64,000 nt of DNA from contig JACOUT010000013.1 of assembly GCA_016177705.1 (NCBI GenBank), positions 62,001 to 126,000 of the forward strand, given 5' to 3'. Both the position numbers and the translations under genes were made by a program. The stretch is from Deltaproteobacteria bacterium. GTDB lineage: Bacteria; Myxococcota; UBA727; VGSZ01. The notes under the pieces were generated by a model, which saw only the letters and a list, made by a program, of their open reading frames with translations, made no database searches and was not told the origin of the DNA. Every line of letters starts with the position of its first letter. The stretch's first letter is position 1. Below are positions 39,623-49,711 of the stretch, piece by piece.

Positions 39623-40304
39623 GGCGCTGCTCGAGCGCGTGCAGCGCCGCGCGCACCGGGGCGAAGCTGCGCCGGTGCAGCGCGCACGGGCCGACGCGCG
39701 ACAGCGCCTCCAAGTGCTGCGGCGTCGGGTAACCCTTGTGCGCATCGAACCCGTACGCCGGGTGACGGCCGTGCTCACGCAACATTCGGCGGTCGCGCGT
39801 CACCTTGGCGAGGATCGACGCCGCCATGATGGCCTTGCTCTTGCCGTCGCCCTCCACGATCGGCTCCTGCATCACACGCCTCGGCAGCGGCGCGCGCTGG
39901 TTGCCGTCGACGACGGCGCCGGCGATGGTCGCGCCCAGGCGCTCCTCGCAGATCGCGAACGCGCGCGCCATCGCCTCGAGCGAGGCGCGCAGGATGTTGA
40001 CCTCGTCGATGCGCGGCGCCTCGGCCCAGGCGACCCCGAAGGCGCGCGCGTGCGTCAGGATCAGCGGATAGAGCGCCTCGCGCTCGCCTGGCGCGAGCTT
40101 CTTTGAGTCGTCGAGACCGGCCAGCTCCGGCGGCATGCGCTCGGGCAAGATGCAGGCGGCCGCCACCACCGGGCCGGCGAGCGGCCCGCGCCCGGCCTCG
40201 TCGAGGCCCGCCACCAGGCTCCCGCCGAGCGCGCGCGAGAGCACCTCCGCCGGATCACCGTCGTCGAGGAACAGGGAGAGCGTGGGTGCCTTGCGCCGGG
40301 CCAT
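39615..40304 (-). CDS. rnhB: Ribonuclease HII
   Basis: 229 residues. It carries GLDEAGRGPLAGPVVAAA with the first two catalytic acids, GLDDSKKL, VVDGN and SKAIMAASILAKVTRDR. It removes RNA from RNA-DNA hybrids, including single ribonucleotides misincorporated in DNA. It lies in the conserved rplS-rnhB-yraN neighbourhood, here with an SMC-like gene inserted, 6 bp upstream. Confidence 0.96.
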   Translation of the reverse strand: MARRKAPTLSLFLDDGDPAEVLSRALGGSLVAGLDEAGRGPLAGPVVAAACILPERMPPELAGLDDSKKLAPGEREALYPLILTHARAFGVAWAEAPRIDEVNILRASLEAMARAFAICEERLGATIAGAVVDGNQRAPLPRRVMQEPIVEGDGKSKAIMAASILAKVTRDRRMLREHGRHPAYGFDAHKGYPTPQHLEALSRVGPCALHRRSFAPVRAALHALEQRRG

Positions 40305-40310
40305 CGCGCG

Positions 40311-42323
40311 TCAACGAATGGTGGTCTTGGCGGTGATGCACACCACCTGCGTGCTGCCGGCCAAGAACGCGAGCATGCGAGCGAGCAACGGGCCCTTGGC
40401 GTCGGGCAAGCCGTCGAGGCTGCGATCGAACACCAGCGGCACGCGCCCACGCTTCAGCGCGCCCTCGATGAGAGCGAGCTTGATCGACAGCCAGGCCAGG
40501 TCGCGATCGGCAGCCGGCAGGAATCCGAACGGCAGCTCCTCGCCGCTCGCGGCATCGACCAGGTGGGTCTGCAATCCGTTCACGAAGCGCACTTCGCGGA
40601 AGCGCCCGTCGGTGAGCGTGGCGAGCATCTGCGAGGCGCGCGGCGTGTAGGCGGTGGCGATGTCCTCGATGGGCTGGAGGAGCACGTCGCGCGCCAGCTC
40701 GAGCAGCCGGCGGCCGAGGTCGGGCGCCGGCTGAGCGCCGCGGGACGAGGCGGTCTCGGCGGCAGGTGGCACGCGTTCGGGGGTGGGCACGGGTGCCGGC
40801 GCCGCGGGTGCTGCCAGCGCGGCCTCGATCTCCGCCTTCTCGCGCTCGAGGTCGCCATGGCCGCCGAAGCCCCCCTGTCCCTGCAGTTGCTCCTCGAGCG
40901 AGCGCAGGCGCGCTTGCGCCTCGTGCTGCTGGCCCTCGAGGGACTGCACGTCGCCCGCCTTCTCGGCCTCGGCGAGCGCGCCGCGCGTCTGCTCGACCAG
41001 GCGCTGCGCCTCGACGCGCGCGGTCAGGCGCGCCGCGAGATCGGGCAACTGTTCGAGCGTGAAGCCGTGCTGCTTGAGGATGGCGGTCAGGTGTTGCTCG
41101 TCGATGCGGAAGCGCTCCTCGGCCCGCTTTCGCTCGGTGTCGATGCGCTCGAGGCGCCGCGCCACCGCCGCGCCCCCCTCGAGGTCGCCAAGAACCCGCA
41201 GGCCCCCGTAGAGCGCCAGGCCGAAGCCCGGGATGTCGAGGAAGGCAAGCCAGCGCAGCGGCGGGAAGGAGAGCGCGCCGATGAGGCCGAGCAGGATGGC
41301 GCCCACGCCCACGCCCACGCCCGCTTGGACGAAGCGGTCCTTCTGCGCCACCGCCATCGGGTTCTGGCGCCCGCGCCGGTCGAGCGTGGTCGAAGACTCG
41401 AGCAGGTGGTCGCGCTCGGCGCTCATGCGCTCGAGGTCGCGATCGTGCTCGGTGCGAATGCGGCGCAGTCGCTCTCCCTGCTCGACCAGGTCGGCGGGCA
41501 CGCTCTCGAGGTCAGTGAAGCGCTTCACCTGCTCCTCGGCCTGCTGGGCGCTCCGCCGGAGCGTCAGCAACGGCTTGAGCTTGCCGTCGAGCTCGAACAG
41601 GCGCTTCTGCAGGCCGTCGATCTCGAACTCGAGGTCCTTCACGCCTTGCGCGGCGCCGAGCGCGGCGTCGATCTCGGCCAGGCGGCTGCGCAGCGCCACC
41701 TCGTCCCGTGGGCCGCCGACTGGCGCACCCTCCTCAGAGAAGCCGGGCGGCAGCGGCTTGGCGGCGGCCTCTGGCGCGCCGCCGCCCGGCTTCTCCGAGG
41801 AAGGGGCGCCGAAGCCTGGTGGCAGCGGCTTGTCGGCCTTGGCGCTCGCCGGCGCCGCACCACTCGACGCGGCGGTGGTCCCCGCTGCGGTCGCGCGCGC
41901 GCGCCGCGACGGCAGGTCGTCCTGCACGGCAAAGAACAGCTCGCGCAGGATGTCCTCTTGCGGGAAGCCGATCTGCGCCGTCACCGACTGCGCGATCTCG
42001 GCGGCGGCGTTCGAGATGGCCTCGGCCTTGCCGTCGACCACGCGCTGCAGCGCGCGTCGCCCCGTGTGCACGTCTTGCAGCAGCCTGAAGACGGTGCCGT
42101 CGCGCCCGCGTACGGTGAGCCCCACGCGGCTCTGCTGGCCGGCCTGGTCGAGGTCGAACAGGGTCGGCTCCGTCCCTTTCGGGTAGAGCAGGTCGAGCAT
42201 GATACGCACGTAGAGCTGCTCGCGCTCGCCGGCCGCGACCATGGTCACGGGCTGGTTGAAGGCGAGCCGCGTGGGCTCGACGGCGCCCTTCAGGCCCTGC
42301 ACGTATAGCTCGAGCAGATCCAC
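40311..42323 (-). CDS. Degenerate SMC/RecF-like membrane protein
   Basis: 670 residues from a GTG at 42323. The N-terminus reads like an SMC/AAA_23 head (LYVQGLKGAVEPTRLAF) but the expected P-loop is AAGEREQLY, with no GxxxxGK[ST]. The middle has a linker with two LPPGF motifs, coiled coils (about 200-300 and 400-510), and two hydrophobic helices near 335-375 between them. The C-terminus keeps head-like landmarks (LAWLSIKLALIEGALK, then VPLVFDRSLDGL where Walker B is expected). It may be an inactive or altered ATPase tethered to the membrane. It sits in the rplS-rnhB-yraN cluster. Function unknown. Confidence 0.75.
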   Translation of the reverse strand: MDLLELYVQGLKGAVEPTRLAFNQPVTMVAAGEREQLYVRIMLDLLYPKGTEPTLFDLDQAGQQSRVGLTVRGRDGTVFRLLQDVHTGRRALQRVVDGKAEAISNAAAEIAQSVTAQIGFPQEDILRELFFAVQDDLPSRRARATAAGTTAASSGAAPASAKADKPLPPGFGAPSSEKPGGGAPEAAAKPLPPGFSEEGAPVGGPRDEVALRSRLAEIDAALGAAQGVKDLEFEIDGLQKRLFELDGKLKPLLTLRRSAQQAEEQVKRFTDLESVPADLVEQGERLRRIRTEHDRDLERMSAERDHLLESSTTLDRRGRQNPMAVAQKDRFVQAGVGVGVGAILLGLIGALSFPPLRWLAFLDIPGFGLALYGGLRVLGDLEGGAAVARRLERIDTERKRAEERFRIDEQHLTAILKQHGFTLEQLPDLAARLTARVEAQRLVEQTRGALAEAEKAGDVQSLEGQQHEAQARLRSLEEQLQGQGGFGGHGDLEREKAEIEAALAAPAAPAPVPTPERVPPAAETASSRGAQPAPDLGRRLLELARDVLLQPIEDIATAYTPRASQMLATLTDGRFREVRFVNGLQTHLVDAASGEELPFGFLPAADRDLAWLSIKLALIEGALKRGRVPLVFDRSLDGLPDAKGPLLARMLAFLAGSTQVVCITAKTTIR

Positions 42324-42357
42324 GGGCCGCAGTCTAACCGAACCCGCCGGAAACGAA

Positions 42358-42379
42358 CGCGCGGCCCGAAGGCCGCGCG
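42358..42379 (-). terminator. Hairpin terminator after rplS
   Basis: Nine-base perfect arms CGCGCGGCC / GGCCGCGCG enclose a loop that reads TTCG on the leftward strand, the extra-stable tetraloop common in terminators. On that strand it is followed by TTCGTTTCC, a modest T-run. It lies 77 bp past the rplS stop and before the SMC-like gene, so it probably ends or attenuates the rplS transcript. Confidence 0.65.
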
Positions 42380-42455
42380 GCGTTTTCTTGCGGCTGGGGC
42401 GAGACACGTGGCCCCACGTGCCAGTCAATCAGGCCCATCAATCAGGCCCCGTCGA

Positions 42456-42857
42456 TCAGGTCGCCGCGGCGGGCGCCTCGTCGCGCGCGGCGACCATGGT
42501 GCCGAACTCGGCGAGCGCCTTGATGCGCGCCTTCTTGCCGCGCAGGTTGCGCAGGTAGAACAGGCGGGCGCGGCGCACGCGGCCGCGCTGCACCACGTCG
42601 ACCTTGTCGATCTGGGGCGAGGCGAGCGGGAAGATGCGCTCGACGCCCTGGCCGAAGCTCATCTTGCGCACCGTGACGGTGCCGCGATTGCCGCCGCGAC
42701 GGAGCGCGATGCACACGCCCTCGAACGCCTGCACGCGGGTCTTGTCGCCCTCGAGGATCTTGAAGTGGACGCGCACGGTGTCACCCGGGCGGAACGCCGG
42801 CAGCTTCTTGACCTGGGCCTGCTCGATCTCGGAGATGATGGGGGATGCGCTGGACAT
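42456..42857 (-). CDS. rplS: 50S ribosomal protein L19
   Basis: 133 residues. Family signatures are [29 protein letters not shown] and [20 protein letters not shown], with [17 protein letters not shown] at the end. L19 lies at the subunit interface of the ribosome. The usual upstream rpsP-rimM-trmD genes are not adjacent: the neighbour is a divergent HTH gene, so rplS must have its own promoter in 42858-43026. Confidence 0.97.
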   Translation of the reverse strand: MSSASPIISEIEQAQVKKLPAFRPGDTVRVHFKILEGDKTRVQAFEGVCIALRRGGNRGTVTVRKMSFGQGVERIFPLASPQIDKVDVVQRGRVRRARLFYLRNLRGKKARIKALAEFGTMVAARDEAPAAAT

Positions 42858-42951
42858 GCGGCACTCGGCTCGGCGGGTCGCCCCGCGGGTATGGGTCGGA
42901 GGACGGACTGGAGCAGCCAAAGGGTCGGCCGTCAACGGGCTTCTCCTTGAC

Positions 42952-42979
42952 TTGACACTCGTCGGGGAACCGCTACAAC
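42952..42979 (+). promoter_or_regulatory. Putative sigma-70 promoter for the HTH gene
   Basis: A consensus TTGACA at 42952-42957 is followed after 16 bp by TACAAC at 42974-42979, 47 bp before the ATG at 43027. A second overlapping TTGACT lies just upstream. It is the best sigma-70-like site in the window. Confidence 0.6.
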
Positions 42980-43026
42980 GCATCGTTTCCGCCTCGACGG
43001 CGTCACCCTCTCGACGGACAGTGCGC

Positions 43027-43911
43027 ATGGTCTTCAACAGCAAGCAGCTGGAAGAGCTCGAGAGCATTCACGACTCCACCGGTGCGTTCGAGGAGGAAGC
43101 CGACGACGAGGGCTTCTCCGACGACGTCGGTGAAGCGGCCATGGACTGGCGCCGCGGCCTCATCGAGGAAGCAGCGGAGAACATCAAGCGCGCCCGCGGC
43201 CGGCCGGTGGAGGCCAACATCCACTACCCCATCGGCTCGATGCTGTTCGACCGCGACACGCGCCGCTTCGGCCGCGTGCAGCGCTCGGTGCCGGGCTATC
43301 TCAAGATCGGCTACCTGGCGGGCGGCGACCGCGAGTACGGCACCCTCGACGTCGACGGCTACCTGCGCGAGTACGGCGCCCAAAAGCGCCTGTCGGAGCT
43401 GGCCGAGCAGCTCGGTCTGCCCGACGGCGAAGTCGGCCACGAGCTCGAGCGCCTGGGCATCGTGCCGCTCGAGGAGCTCGAGGTGCCCGAGGCGGCGCCG
43501 GCGCAGGCCGAGGCGGCGATCCCGCCGGCGCCGCCGTTCGCGCGCGCACACCCGGCACCCGCCGAGGACGACGAGGCTGCTGAGGGGGCGCAAGCCGCCG
43601 CGCCGGCCGCACCAGCCCCAGCGAAGGGCCAGGCCAAGGGCGCCAAGGGCGCGGCCCCGAGCACCCCGCCCAAGGCCGCGCCACCAGCCAAGGCGGCAGC
43701 CCCTGCCAAGGCGGCCGCGGCGACCAAGCCGCCGACCAAGGCGTCGGCGGGCAACGGCAAGGCCGCCAACCCCATCGATGACCCGAACGGCTACATCAAG
43801 GCGAACTACCAGCAGATGTCCAACCGCGAGCTGGCGCGCCTGACGGGGCTGTCGGAGCACACCATTCGCCGCAAGCTCGGCGAGTGGAGCATGCGGCGCA
43901 AGAAGGACTGA
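43027..43911 (+). CDS. Helix-turn-helix protein with Ala/Pro/Lys-rich linker
   Basis: 294 residues. The N-terminal 160 residues are acidic, then contain a beta-rich patch ([39 protein letters not shown]) and a helical region. About 165-250 is a low-complexity Ala/Pro/Lys linker ([14 protein letters not shown]), like histone-H1-type tails. The last 45 residues are a helix-turn-helix ([24 protein letters not shown]). It is probably a DNA-binding regulator or nucleoid protein. A GTG two codons upstream is an alternative start. It converges on gshA with a 6-bp gap. Confidence 0.78.
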   Translation: MVFNSKQLEELESIHDSTGAFEEEADDEGFSDDVGEAAMDWRRGLIEEAAENIKRARGRPVEANIHYPIGSMLFDRDTRRFGRVQRSVPGYLKIGYLAGGDREYGTLDVDGYLREYGAQKRLSELAEQLGLPDGEVGHELERLGIVPLEELEVPEAAPAQAEAAIPPAPPFARAHPAPAEDDEAAEGAQAAAPAAPAPAKGQAKGAKGAAPSTPPKAAPPAKAAAPAKAAAATKPPTKASAGNGKAANPIDDPNGYIKANYQQMSNRELARLTGLSEHTIRRKLGEWSMRRKKD

Positions 43912-43917
43912 CGGTCC

Positions 43918-45354
43918 TCAGGTAGGTACCAGCTCCCGCGTCTCGTCCTCGTGGAAGAACTCGACCTCCTCCCAGATGCGGGAGAGGTCGCCGTGCCACC
44001 GATCGCGGTAGAGCCCGAGCAGCCGCTCGGCGAAGGTCTCGCCGCGCGCCACGCTCTCGACGAGCGGCCGCAGGAAGCGCGACTCGTCCCTGCCCTGCGC
44101 GTCCTTGCAGGAGAGCCGCGCGAGCCCGCCGGCGGCGATGTCGAGCAGCCGCTCGCACAACGGCAAGATCGGCCCGTTCGCGCTCTCGGCGCGGTAGCCG
44201 CGCACCACCACGTCGGCGCGCAAGCGCGTGAGCGCCTCGGCGTCCAGGAACGCGAGCAGCTCGGCCGCCTGATCGCGCGCGGTGTCGTCGTAGAGCAGCC
44301 CCTTGTGCAAAGCCGGCAGCGCACAGATGCGGCTCCAGGGGCCGCAGTCAGCGGCGCGCACCTCGAGCACGCGCTTGAGCCGCACCTCGAAGAACACCGT
44401 GGTCAGGTGATCGGCGAAGTCGCGCAGCGTGGCGCGCACGTGCGCGCCGTCGACGTCGAGGCCCTCGCGCAGGAAGGTACGGAAGGAGGCGCCGGCGACG
44501 TCGTGGTGCCGGCCGTCTCTGCGCACGAAGTACATCGGTACGTCGAGCACGACGTCGACCCAGCGCCGATAGCCGAAACCGGCCTCGAGCACCGCCGAGG
44601 GGAATCCCGCGCGCCGCCGATCGGTGTCGGCCCAGACGCGCTGCCGCTCGGAGAGCACGCCGCAGGGTTGGCCCTCGACGAAGGGGCTGTTGGCGAACAG
44701 CGCGGCGACGAACGGTGCTGCGCGCAGCGCGACCGAAAACGAGCGCACCATGTCGTCCTCGCTCGCCCAGTCGTAGTTGGCCTGCACCGTGGCGGTGCGC
44801 TTCATCATGTCGAGGCCGCGCGCGCCCACCTGCGGCATGTAGCGCTCCATCACCGCGTAGCGCGCCTTCGGCACCGTGGGCATGTCGGCGAAGCGCGCCG
44901 TGGGGTGAAAGCCCATGCCGATGAAGCCGACGCCGCGCGGCAGGCAGAGGCGTCGCAGCAGCGCCAGGTGGCGGCCGACCTCGGCGCAGGTCTGGTGCAT
45001 GGTCGCAAGCGGCGCGCCCGACAGCTCGAGCTGCCCGCCTGGCTCGAGCGTGATCGAGCCGTCATCGCGAAAGAGCGCGATCAGGTGGCCGCCGTCGTGC
45101 ACGGGCATCCAGCCACCCGCGCGACGCTCCTCCGGATCGTCGGCGATGGCGCGCAGCAGAGACTCGATGCCGGGCTCGCCAAGGTAGGGCAGCGGCCGAC
45201 GATCGCTCCTCACGAAGCCGAACTTTTCGTGCTCCGTGCCCACGCGAAACTGCGCGCGCGGCTTCTCGGCGCTCCGGAAGTACTCGACGAGCTCGTCCTG
45301 CGAGCCGAGCGGGGGCCCGGGATCGTCCTGGTCGGAGGGGGCGACGGTGCTCAC
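43918..45354 (-). CDS. gshA: Glutamate-cysteine ligase (plant/proteobacterial GCS2 type)
   Basis: 478 residues. Motifs of the plant-type family are FRVGTEHEKFGF, GGHLIALFRDDGSITLEPGGQLELSG, RYMPQVGARGLDMMKRTATVQANYDW and FANSPFVEG. It makes gamma-glutamylcysteine from Glu, Cys and ATP, the first step of glutathione synthesis. EgtA of ergothioneine synthesis is related, but the nearby gshB favours glutathione. It is divergent from the EI24-like/gshB operon. Confidence 0.93.
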   Translation of the reverse strand: MSTVAPSDQDDPGPPLGSQDELVEYFRSAEKPRAQFRVGTEHEKFGFVRSDRRPLPYLGEPGIESLLRAIADDPEERRAGGWMPVHDGGHLIALFRDDGSITLEPGGQLELSGAPLATMHQTCAEVGRHLALLRRLCLPRGVGFIGMGFHPTARFADMPTVPKARYAVMERYMPQVGARGLDMMKRTATVQANYDWASEDDMVRSFSVALRAAPFVAALFANSPFVEGQPCGVLSERQRVWADTDRRRAGFPSAVLEAGFGYRRWVDVVLDVPMYFVRRDGRHHDVAGASFRTFLREGLDVDGAHVRATLRDFADHLTTVFFEVRLKRVLEVRAADCGPWSRICALPALHKGLLYDDTARDQAAELLAFLDAEALTRLRADVVVRGYRAESANGPILPLCERLLDIAAGGLARLSCKDAQGRDESRFLRPLVESVARGETFAERLLGLYRDRWHGDLSRIWEEVEFFHEDETRELVPT

Positions 45355-45495
45355 GGCTGCTCACGCGGCGCGCGCGCGCGTGCCGGAGCGCCCTTGTAGC
45401 AATCGGCGCGGCCGCCGCCATCGCCCCCGTTGTGCGAGCCACCGGAGGGGCGCGACGCCGTTGCGCCCGGGCCGGTTCCCCGGAAGGCTCCCGCC

Positions 45496-46308
45496 ATGTC
45501 CGCTTCGCTCCCCGACGTCGCCGGCGGCTCCTTCCTCGACCGGGTGCTGGCCGGTGCACGCTTCGCCGCGGGCGGGGTGATGTTCACGCTGCGGCACTTC
45601 CGCGTGCTGCGCTGGGCGCTCGTGCCCATGGTGATCCAAGTGGCGATCTTCGTCGGCCTGGTCGCCCTCGGCCTCGCCTACGTCGACGACGCGGCGGCCG
45701 CGCTCGGGCCCGCGCCCGGCCACTGGTACAGCTTCCTCGGCGCCGTGCTCGAGGTGGCGCTGGTGGTGCTGTTGTTGATCGTCGGCGCCGTGGCCACGCT
45801 GCTCGTCGGCGGCGTGGTGTGCGACCCGTTCTACGACGGCATCTCGGAGGCGACCGAGTCGATCCTGCTGGCGCGCGACGTCGGTGAGCCCTTCACCGTC
45901 GCCGGGGTGCTGCGTGGCGTGCTGCGCGAGCTCGGCGCCACCGTGCTGCGCTTGACGCTCTATCTCGGCGTCGCCATTCCGCTGTGGATCCTCGGGCTCA
46001 CCGGCATCGGCTCCATCGTCGCCCTGCCGGCGAGCCTGGCCTGGACCTGGTTCTTCGTCGCCATCGAGGGGCTGGCGCGCTCGCAGGCGCGGCACAAGGT
46101 GCCGGGCGGGCAGCGCTTCTCGGCGGTCTTTCAGCACAAGGCGCTGGCGCTCGGCTTTGGCGCCGCCGGCTGGTTGTTCGCCTACATCCCGCTGACGGCG
46201 CCGTTCCTCATCGTCGGCGGCACCCGGCTGTTCCTTTCGCTGGCGGCGCACGATCGCGTGCCCTCCACGCTGTCCCTGCCCGACAAGGCGCGCCTCAAGG
46301 GGCCCTGA
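45496..46308 (+). CDS. EI24/CysZ-like integral membrane protein
   Basis: 270 residues with about four to six hydrophobic segments (VPMVIQVAIFVGLVALGLAY, VALVVLLLIVGAVATLLVGG, LYLGVAIPLWILGLTGIG and YIPLTAPFLIVGG). The motif CDPFYDGISEATE between segments is typical of EI24-domain proteins, whose bacterial members include the sulfate transporter CysZ. Its TGA overlaps the gshB ATG, so a role in sulfur or thiol supply is plausible but unproven. Confidence 0.82.
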   Translation: MSASLPDVAGGSFLDRVLAGARFAAGGVMFTLRHFRVLRWALVPMVIQVAIFVGLVALGLAYVDDAAAALGPAPGHWYSFLGAVLEVALVVLLLIVGAVATLLVGGVVCDPFYDGISEATESILLARDVGEPFTVAGVLRGVLRELGATVLRLTLYLGVAIPLWILGLTGIGSIVALPASLAWTWFFVAIEGLARSQARHKVPGGQRFSAVFQHKALALGFGAAGWLFAYIPLTAPFLIVGGTRLFLSLAAHDRVPSTLSLPDKARLKGP

Positions 46309-47282
46309 TGCGCTTCCTGACGGTGATGGACCCGCTGCCGTCGGTGAACCCGGCCACCGACACCACCTTCGCCATCCTCGAGGAGGCGCAGGCGCGCGGG
46401 CACGAGAACCTGGTGTGCGGCCTGACCGACCTGCGCTGCGAGGGGCGCCGTGGCTTCGCGCGCGCGCGGCCGGCCACCGTGCGCCGCCCCTCCGCCGACG
46501 ATCCGAGCCACGCCGCGGTGGGCGCGGTCGTCGACGTCGCTTTCGACGACGTCGACGTCGTCTGGATGCGTAAGGACCCGCCGGTCGACGACGCCTACCT
46601 GTCGGCCTGCCTGCTGCTCGACCGGCACGATCGCTCGCGCACCGTGGTGCTGAACGACCCCATTGGGCTGCGCGTGGCCCATGAGAAGCTGTGGGCGCTG
46701 TTCGCCGACGACCTCGGACCGGCCACCATGGTGTCGTCGTCACCTCGCGATCTGGTCGCCTTCGTGCGCGCGCGCGGCCGCGGCGTGCTCAAGCCGCTGC
46801 ACCTGATGGGCGGCATCGGCGTGCTCGCCTTCTCGGCCGACGACCAGAACCTGCGCTCGGCCGCCGACCTGCTCACCGAGGACGGGCGGCGCCCGGCGCT
46901 GGCCCAGGAGTACCTGCCGGAGGCCCGCCACGGCGACAAGCGCGTCATCGTGCTCGACGGCGAGCCGGTGGGCGCGGTGTTGCGGGTGCCTCGTAACGAC
47001 GAGGTGCGCGCCAACCTGCATGCGGGCGCCGCCGCGGTCCGGGCCGAGGTCGACGAGCACGATCGGCGCATCTGCGCCCGCCTCGCTCCGCACCTGCGCG
47101 AGCTCGGCCTGTACTTGGCGGGCATCGACGTCATCGGGGGCAAGCTCACCGAGGTCAATGTGACCAGCCCCACGGGCGTCCAGCAGATCGACCGGCTCGA
47201 CGCCAGGGCGGGGCCGGATCGCGTGATCGCCCGCATCGTCGACGGGGCCGAGCGCAAGGCCCGGCGTGCGCGCGGCGAGTGA
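46308..47282 (+). CDS. gshB: Glutathione synthetase
   Basis: 324 residues. The N-terminal domain matches GshB (MDPLPSVNPATDTTFAILEE, VDVVWMRKDPPVDDAYL). The ATP-grasp part has VLKPLHLMGGIGVLAF, VLDGEPVGAVLRVPR and the C-terminal EVNVTSPTGVQQIDRL. It adds Gly to gamma-glutamylcysteine. Together with gshA across the divergent promoter it completes glutathione synthesis. Confidence 0.95.
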   Translation: MRFLTVMDPLPSVNPATDTTFAILEEAQARGHENLVCGLTDLRCEGRRGFARARPATVRRPSADDPSHAAVGAVVDVAFDDVDVVWMRKDPPVDDAYLSACLLLDRHDRSRTVVLNDPIGLRVAHEKLWALFADDLGPATMVSSSPRDLVAFVRARGRGVLKPLHLMGGIGVLAFSADDQNLRSAADLLTEDGRRPALAQEYLPEARHGDKRVIVLDGEPVGAVLRVPRNDEVRANLHAGAAAVRAEVDEHDRRICARLAPHLRELGLYLAGIDVIGGKLTEVNVTSPTGVQQIDRLDARAGPDRVIARIVDGAERKARRARGE

Positions 47283-47314
47283 CGACGCAGCTTCCGTGCG
47301 CTACACAAACCGGC

Positions 47315-48484
<1,170 letters not shown>

Positions 48485-48523
48485 CGAACCCGCTGCCACC
48501 CAAGGCCCGTTGCTGAACCTCTC

Positions 48524-49708
48524 GTGATCGTCTTGCTCGCCCGCCTCGCCCTCGCGCTCGCGACGCTGCTCTGCGTCGGCTGGGTGCTGGTGCTGGCGCG
48601 CGTCTGGCGCACCATCAACGCCATGCGTCGCCTGCCGTCCACCGGCTCGGCCGACGGGCCGCGCCCCAAGGTGACGGCGGTGGTGGCGGCACGGAACGAG
48701 GCGCACACCATCGAGACGGGCGTGTGCTCGCTGCTCGCGCAGGACGGCGTCGAGATGGAAGTCATCGCCGTCGACGACAACTCGGAAGACGACACGCACG
48801 CCATCCTCGAGCGCCTGGCCGCCGCCGACCGCCGGCTCTTGGTGCTGAAGGCCGGCCGCGTGCCGCCCGGCTGGGTGGCCAAGTGCTACGCGCTCGAGCT
48901 TGGCCAGGGGCGCGCGCACGGAGACTGGCTGTTGTTCACCGACGCCGACGTGGTGCACGGGCCCCACGCCGCCAAGAACGCGGTCGCCGCCATGGAGCGC
49001 GAGCGGCTCGACCACCTGGCGGTGCAGCCCCGCCTCGAGGCCGGCGGTCTCGCCGAGGCGTTGGTGCTGCCGCTGTTCATGCTGCTCGGGCAGTTGCGCT
49101 TCCTCGACCCGGCCGGCGCCAACCCCGAGAGCAAGGTCGGCATCGGCATCGGCGCCTTCAACCTGGTGCGGGCGGACGCCTATCGCTTGCGCGGCACCCA
49201 CGCGCGCATCCGCGGCTCCATGCTCGACGACCGCGCGCTCGGCCGCATGATGCGCGAGGACGGCGGGCGCGGCAGCGTGCTGCGCGCGGTCGCGCAGGTG
49301 CGCCACCGGCCCTATCGCTCCGCGCGCGAGCTGTACGCCGGCGTCAAGAAGTCGGTGATCGGCACCTTCGGCAACAGCGCCATGCTCACGGCGCTGATGG
49401 GCCTGGTGCTGCTGGTCGCCGCGGTGGCGCCGGCCTTGCTGTTGGCGCTCGGCTTGCCGTTGTGGCTGGCGGACCAAGCGCCGTGGGTGGTGGCGCCGGC
49501 GGCGCTCGCGGTGGCGCTGCCGATGGTGGGCCTGCTCAAGGCGCGCTCGGTGGTGCGCTTCGAGCCGCTCGCCGCCTTGCTCTTCCCCATCGGCGCGCTG
49601 GTCATCGGCACGTGCGCGCTGCACGCCGCGCTGGTGTTCGCGGTGCGCGGCACCGTGGAGTGGCGCGGGCGCTTCTACACGCGCCGTGACCTGCAAGACC
49701 ACGGCTGA
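48524..49708 (+). CDS. Family 2 glycosyltransferase, membrane-associated
   Basis: 394 residues from a GTG. One N-terminal membrane segment, then a GT-A domain with VTAVVAARNEAHTIE, IAVDDNSEDDT, LLFTDADVVHGP and the acidic GSMLDDRALGRMM. Two to three hydrophobic helices close it (LTALMGLVLLVAAVAPALLLALG and following). The general plan resembles the HpnB/carotenoid-type glycosyltransferases. Substrate is not evident. It is convergent with the UDP-glucose dehydrogenase, 3 bp apart. Confidence 0.88.
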   Translation: MIVLLARLALALATLLCVGWVLVLARVWRTINAMRRLPSTGSADGPRPKVTAVVAARNEAHTIETGVCSLLAQDGVEMEVIAVDDNSEDDTHAILERLAAADRRLLVLKAGRVPPGWVAKCYALELGQGRAHGDWLLFTDADVVHGPHAAKNAVAAMERERLDHLAVQPRLEAGGLAEALVLPLFMLLGQLRFLDPAGANPESKVGIGIGAFNLVRADAYRLRGTHARIRGSMLDDRALGRMMREDGGRGSVLRAVAQVRHRPYRSARELYAGVKKSVIGTFGNSAMLTALMGLVLLVAAVAPALLLALGLPLWLADQAPWVVAPAALAVALPMVGLLKARSVVRFEPLAALLFPIGALVIGTCALHAALVFAVRGTVEWRGRFYTRRDLQDHG

Positions 49709-49711
49709 CGG

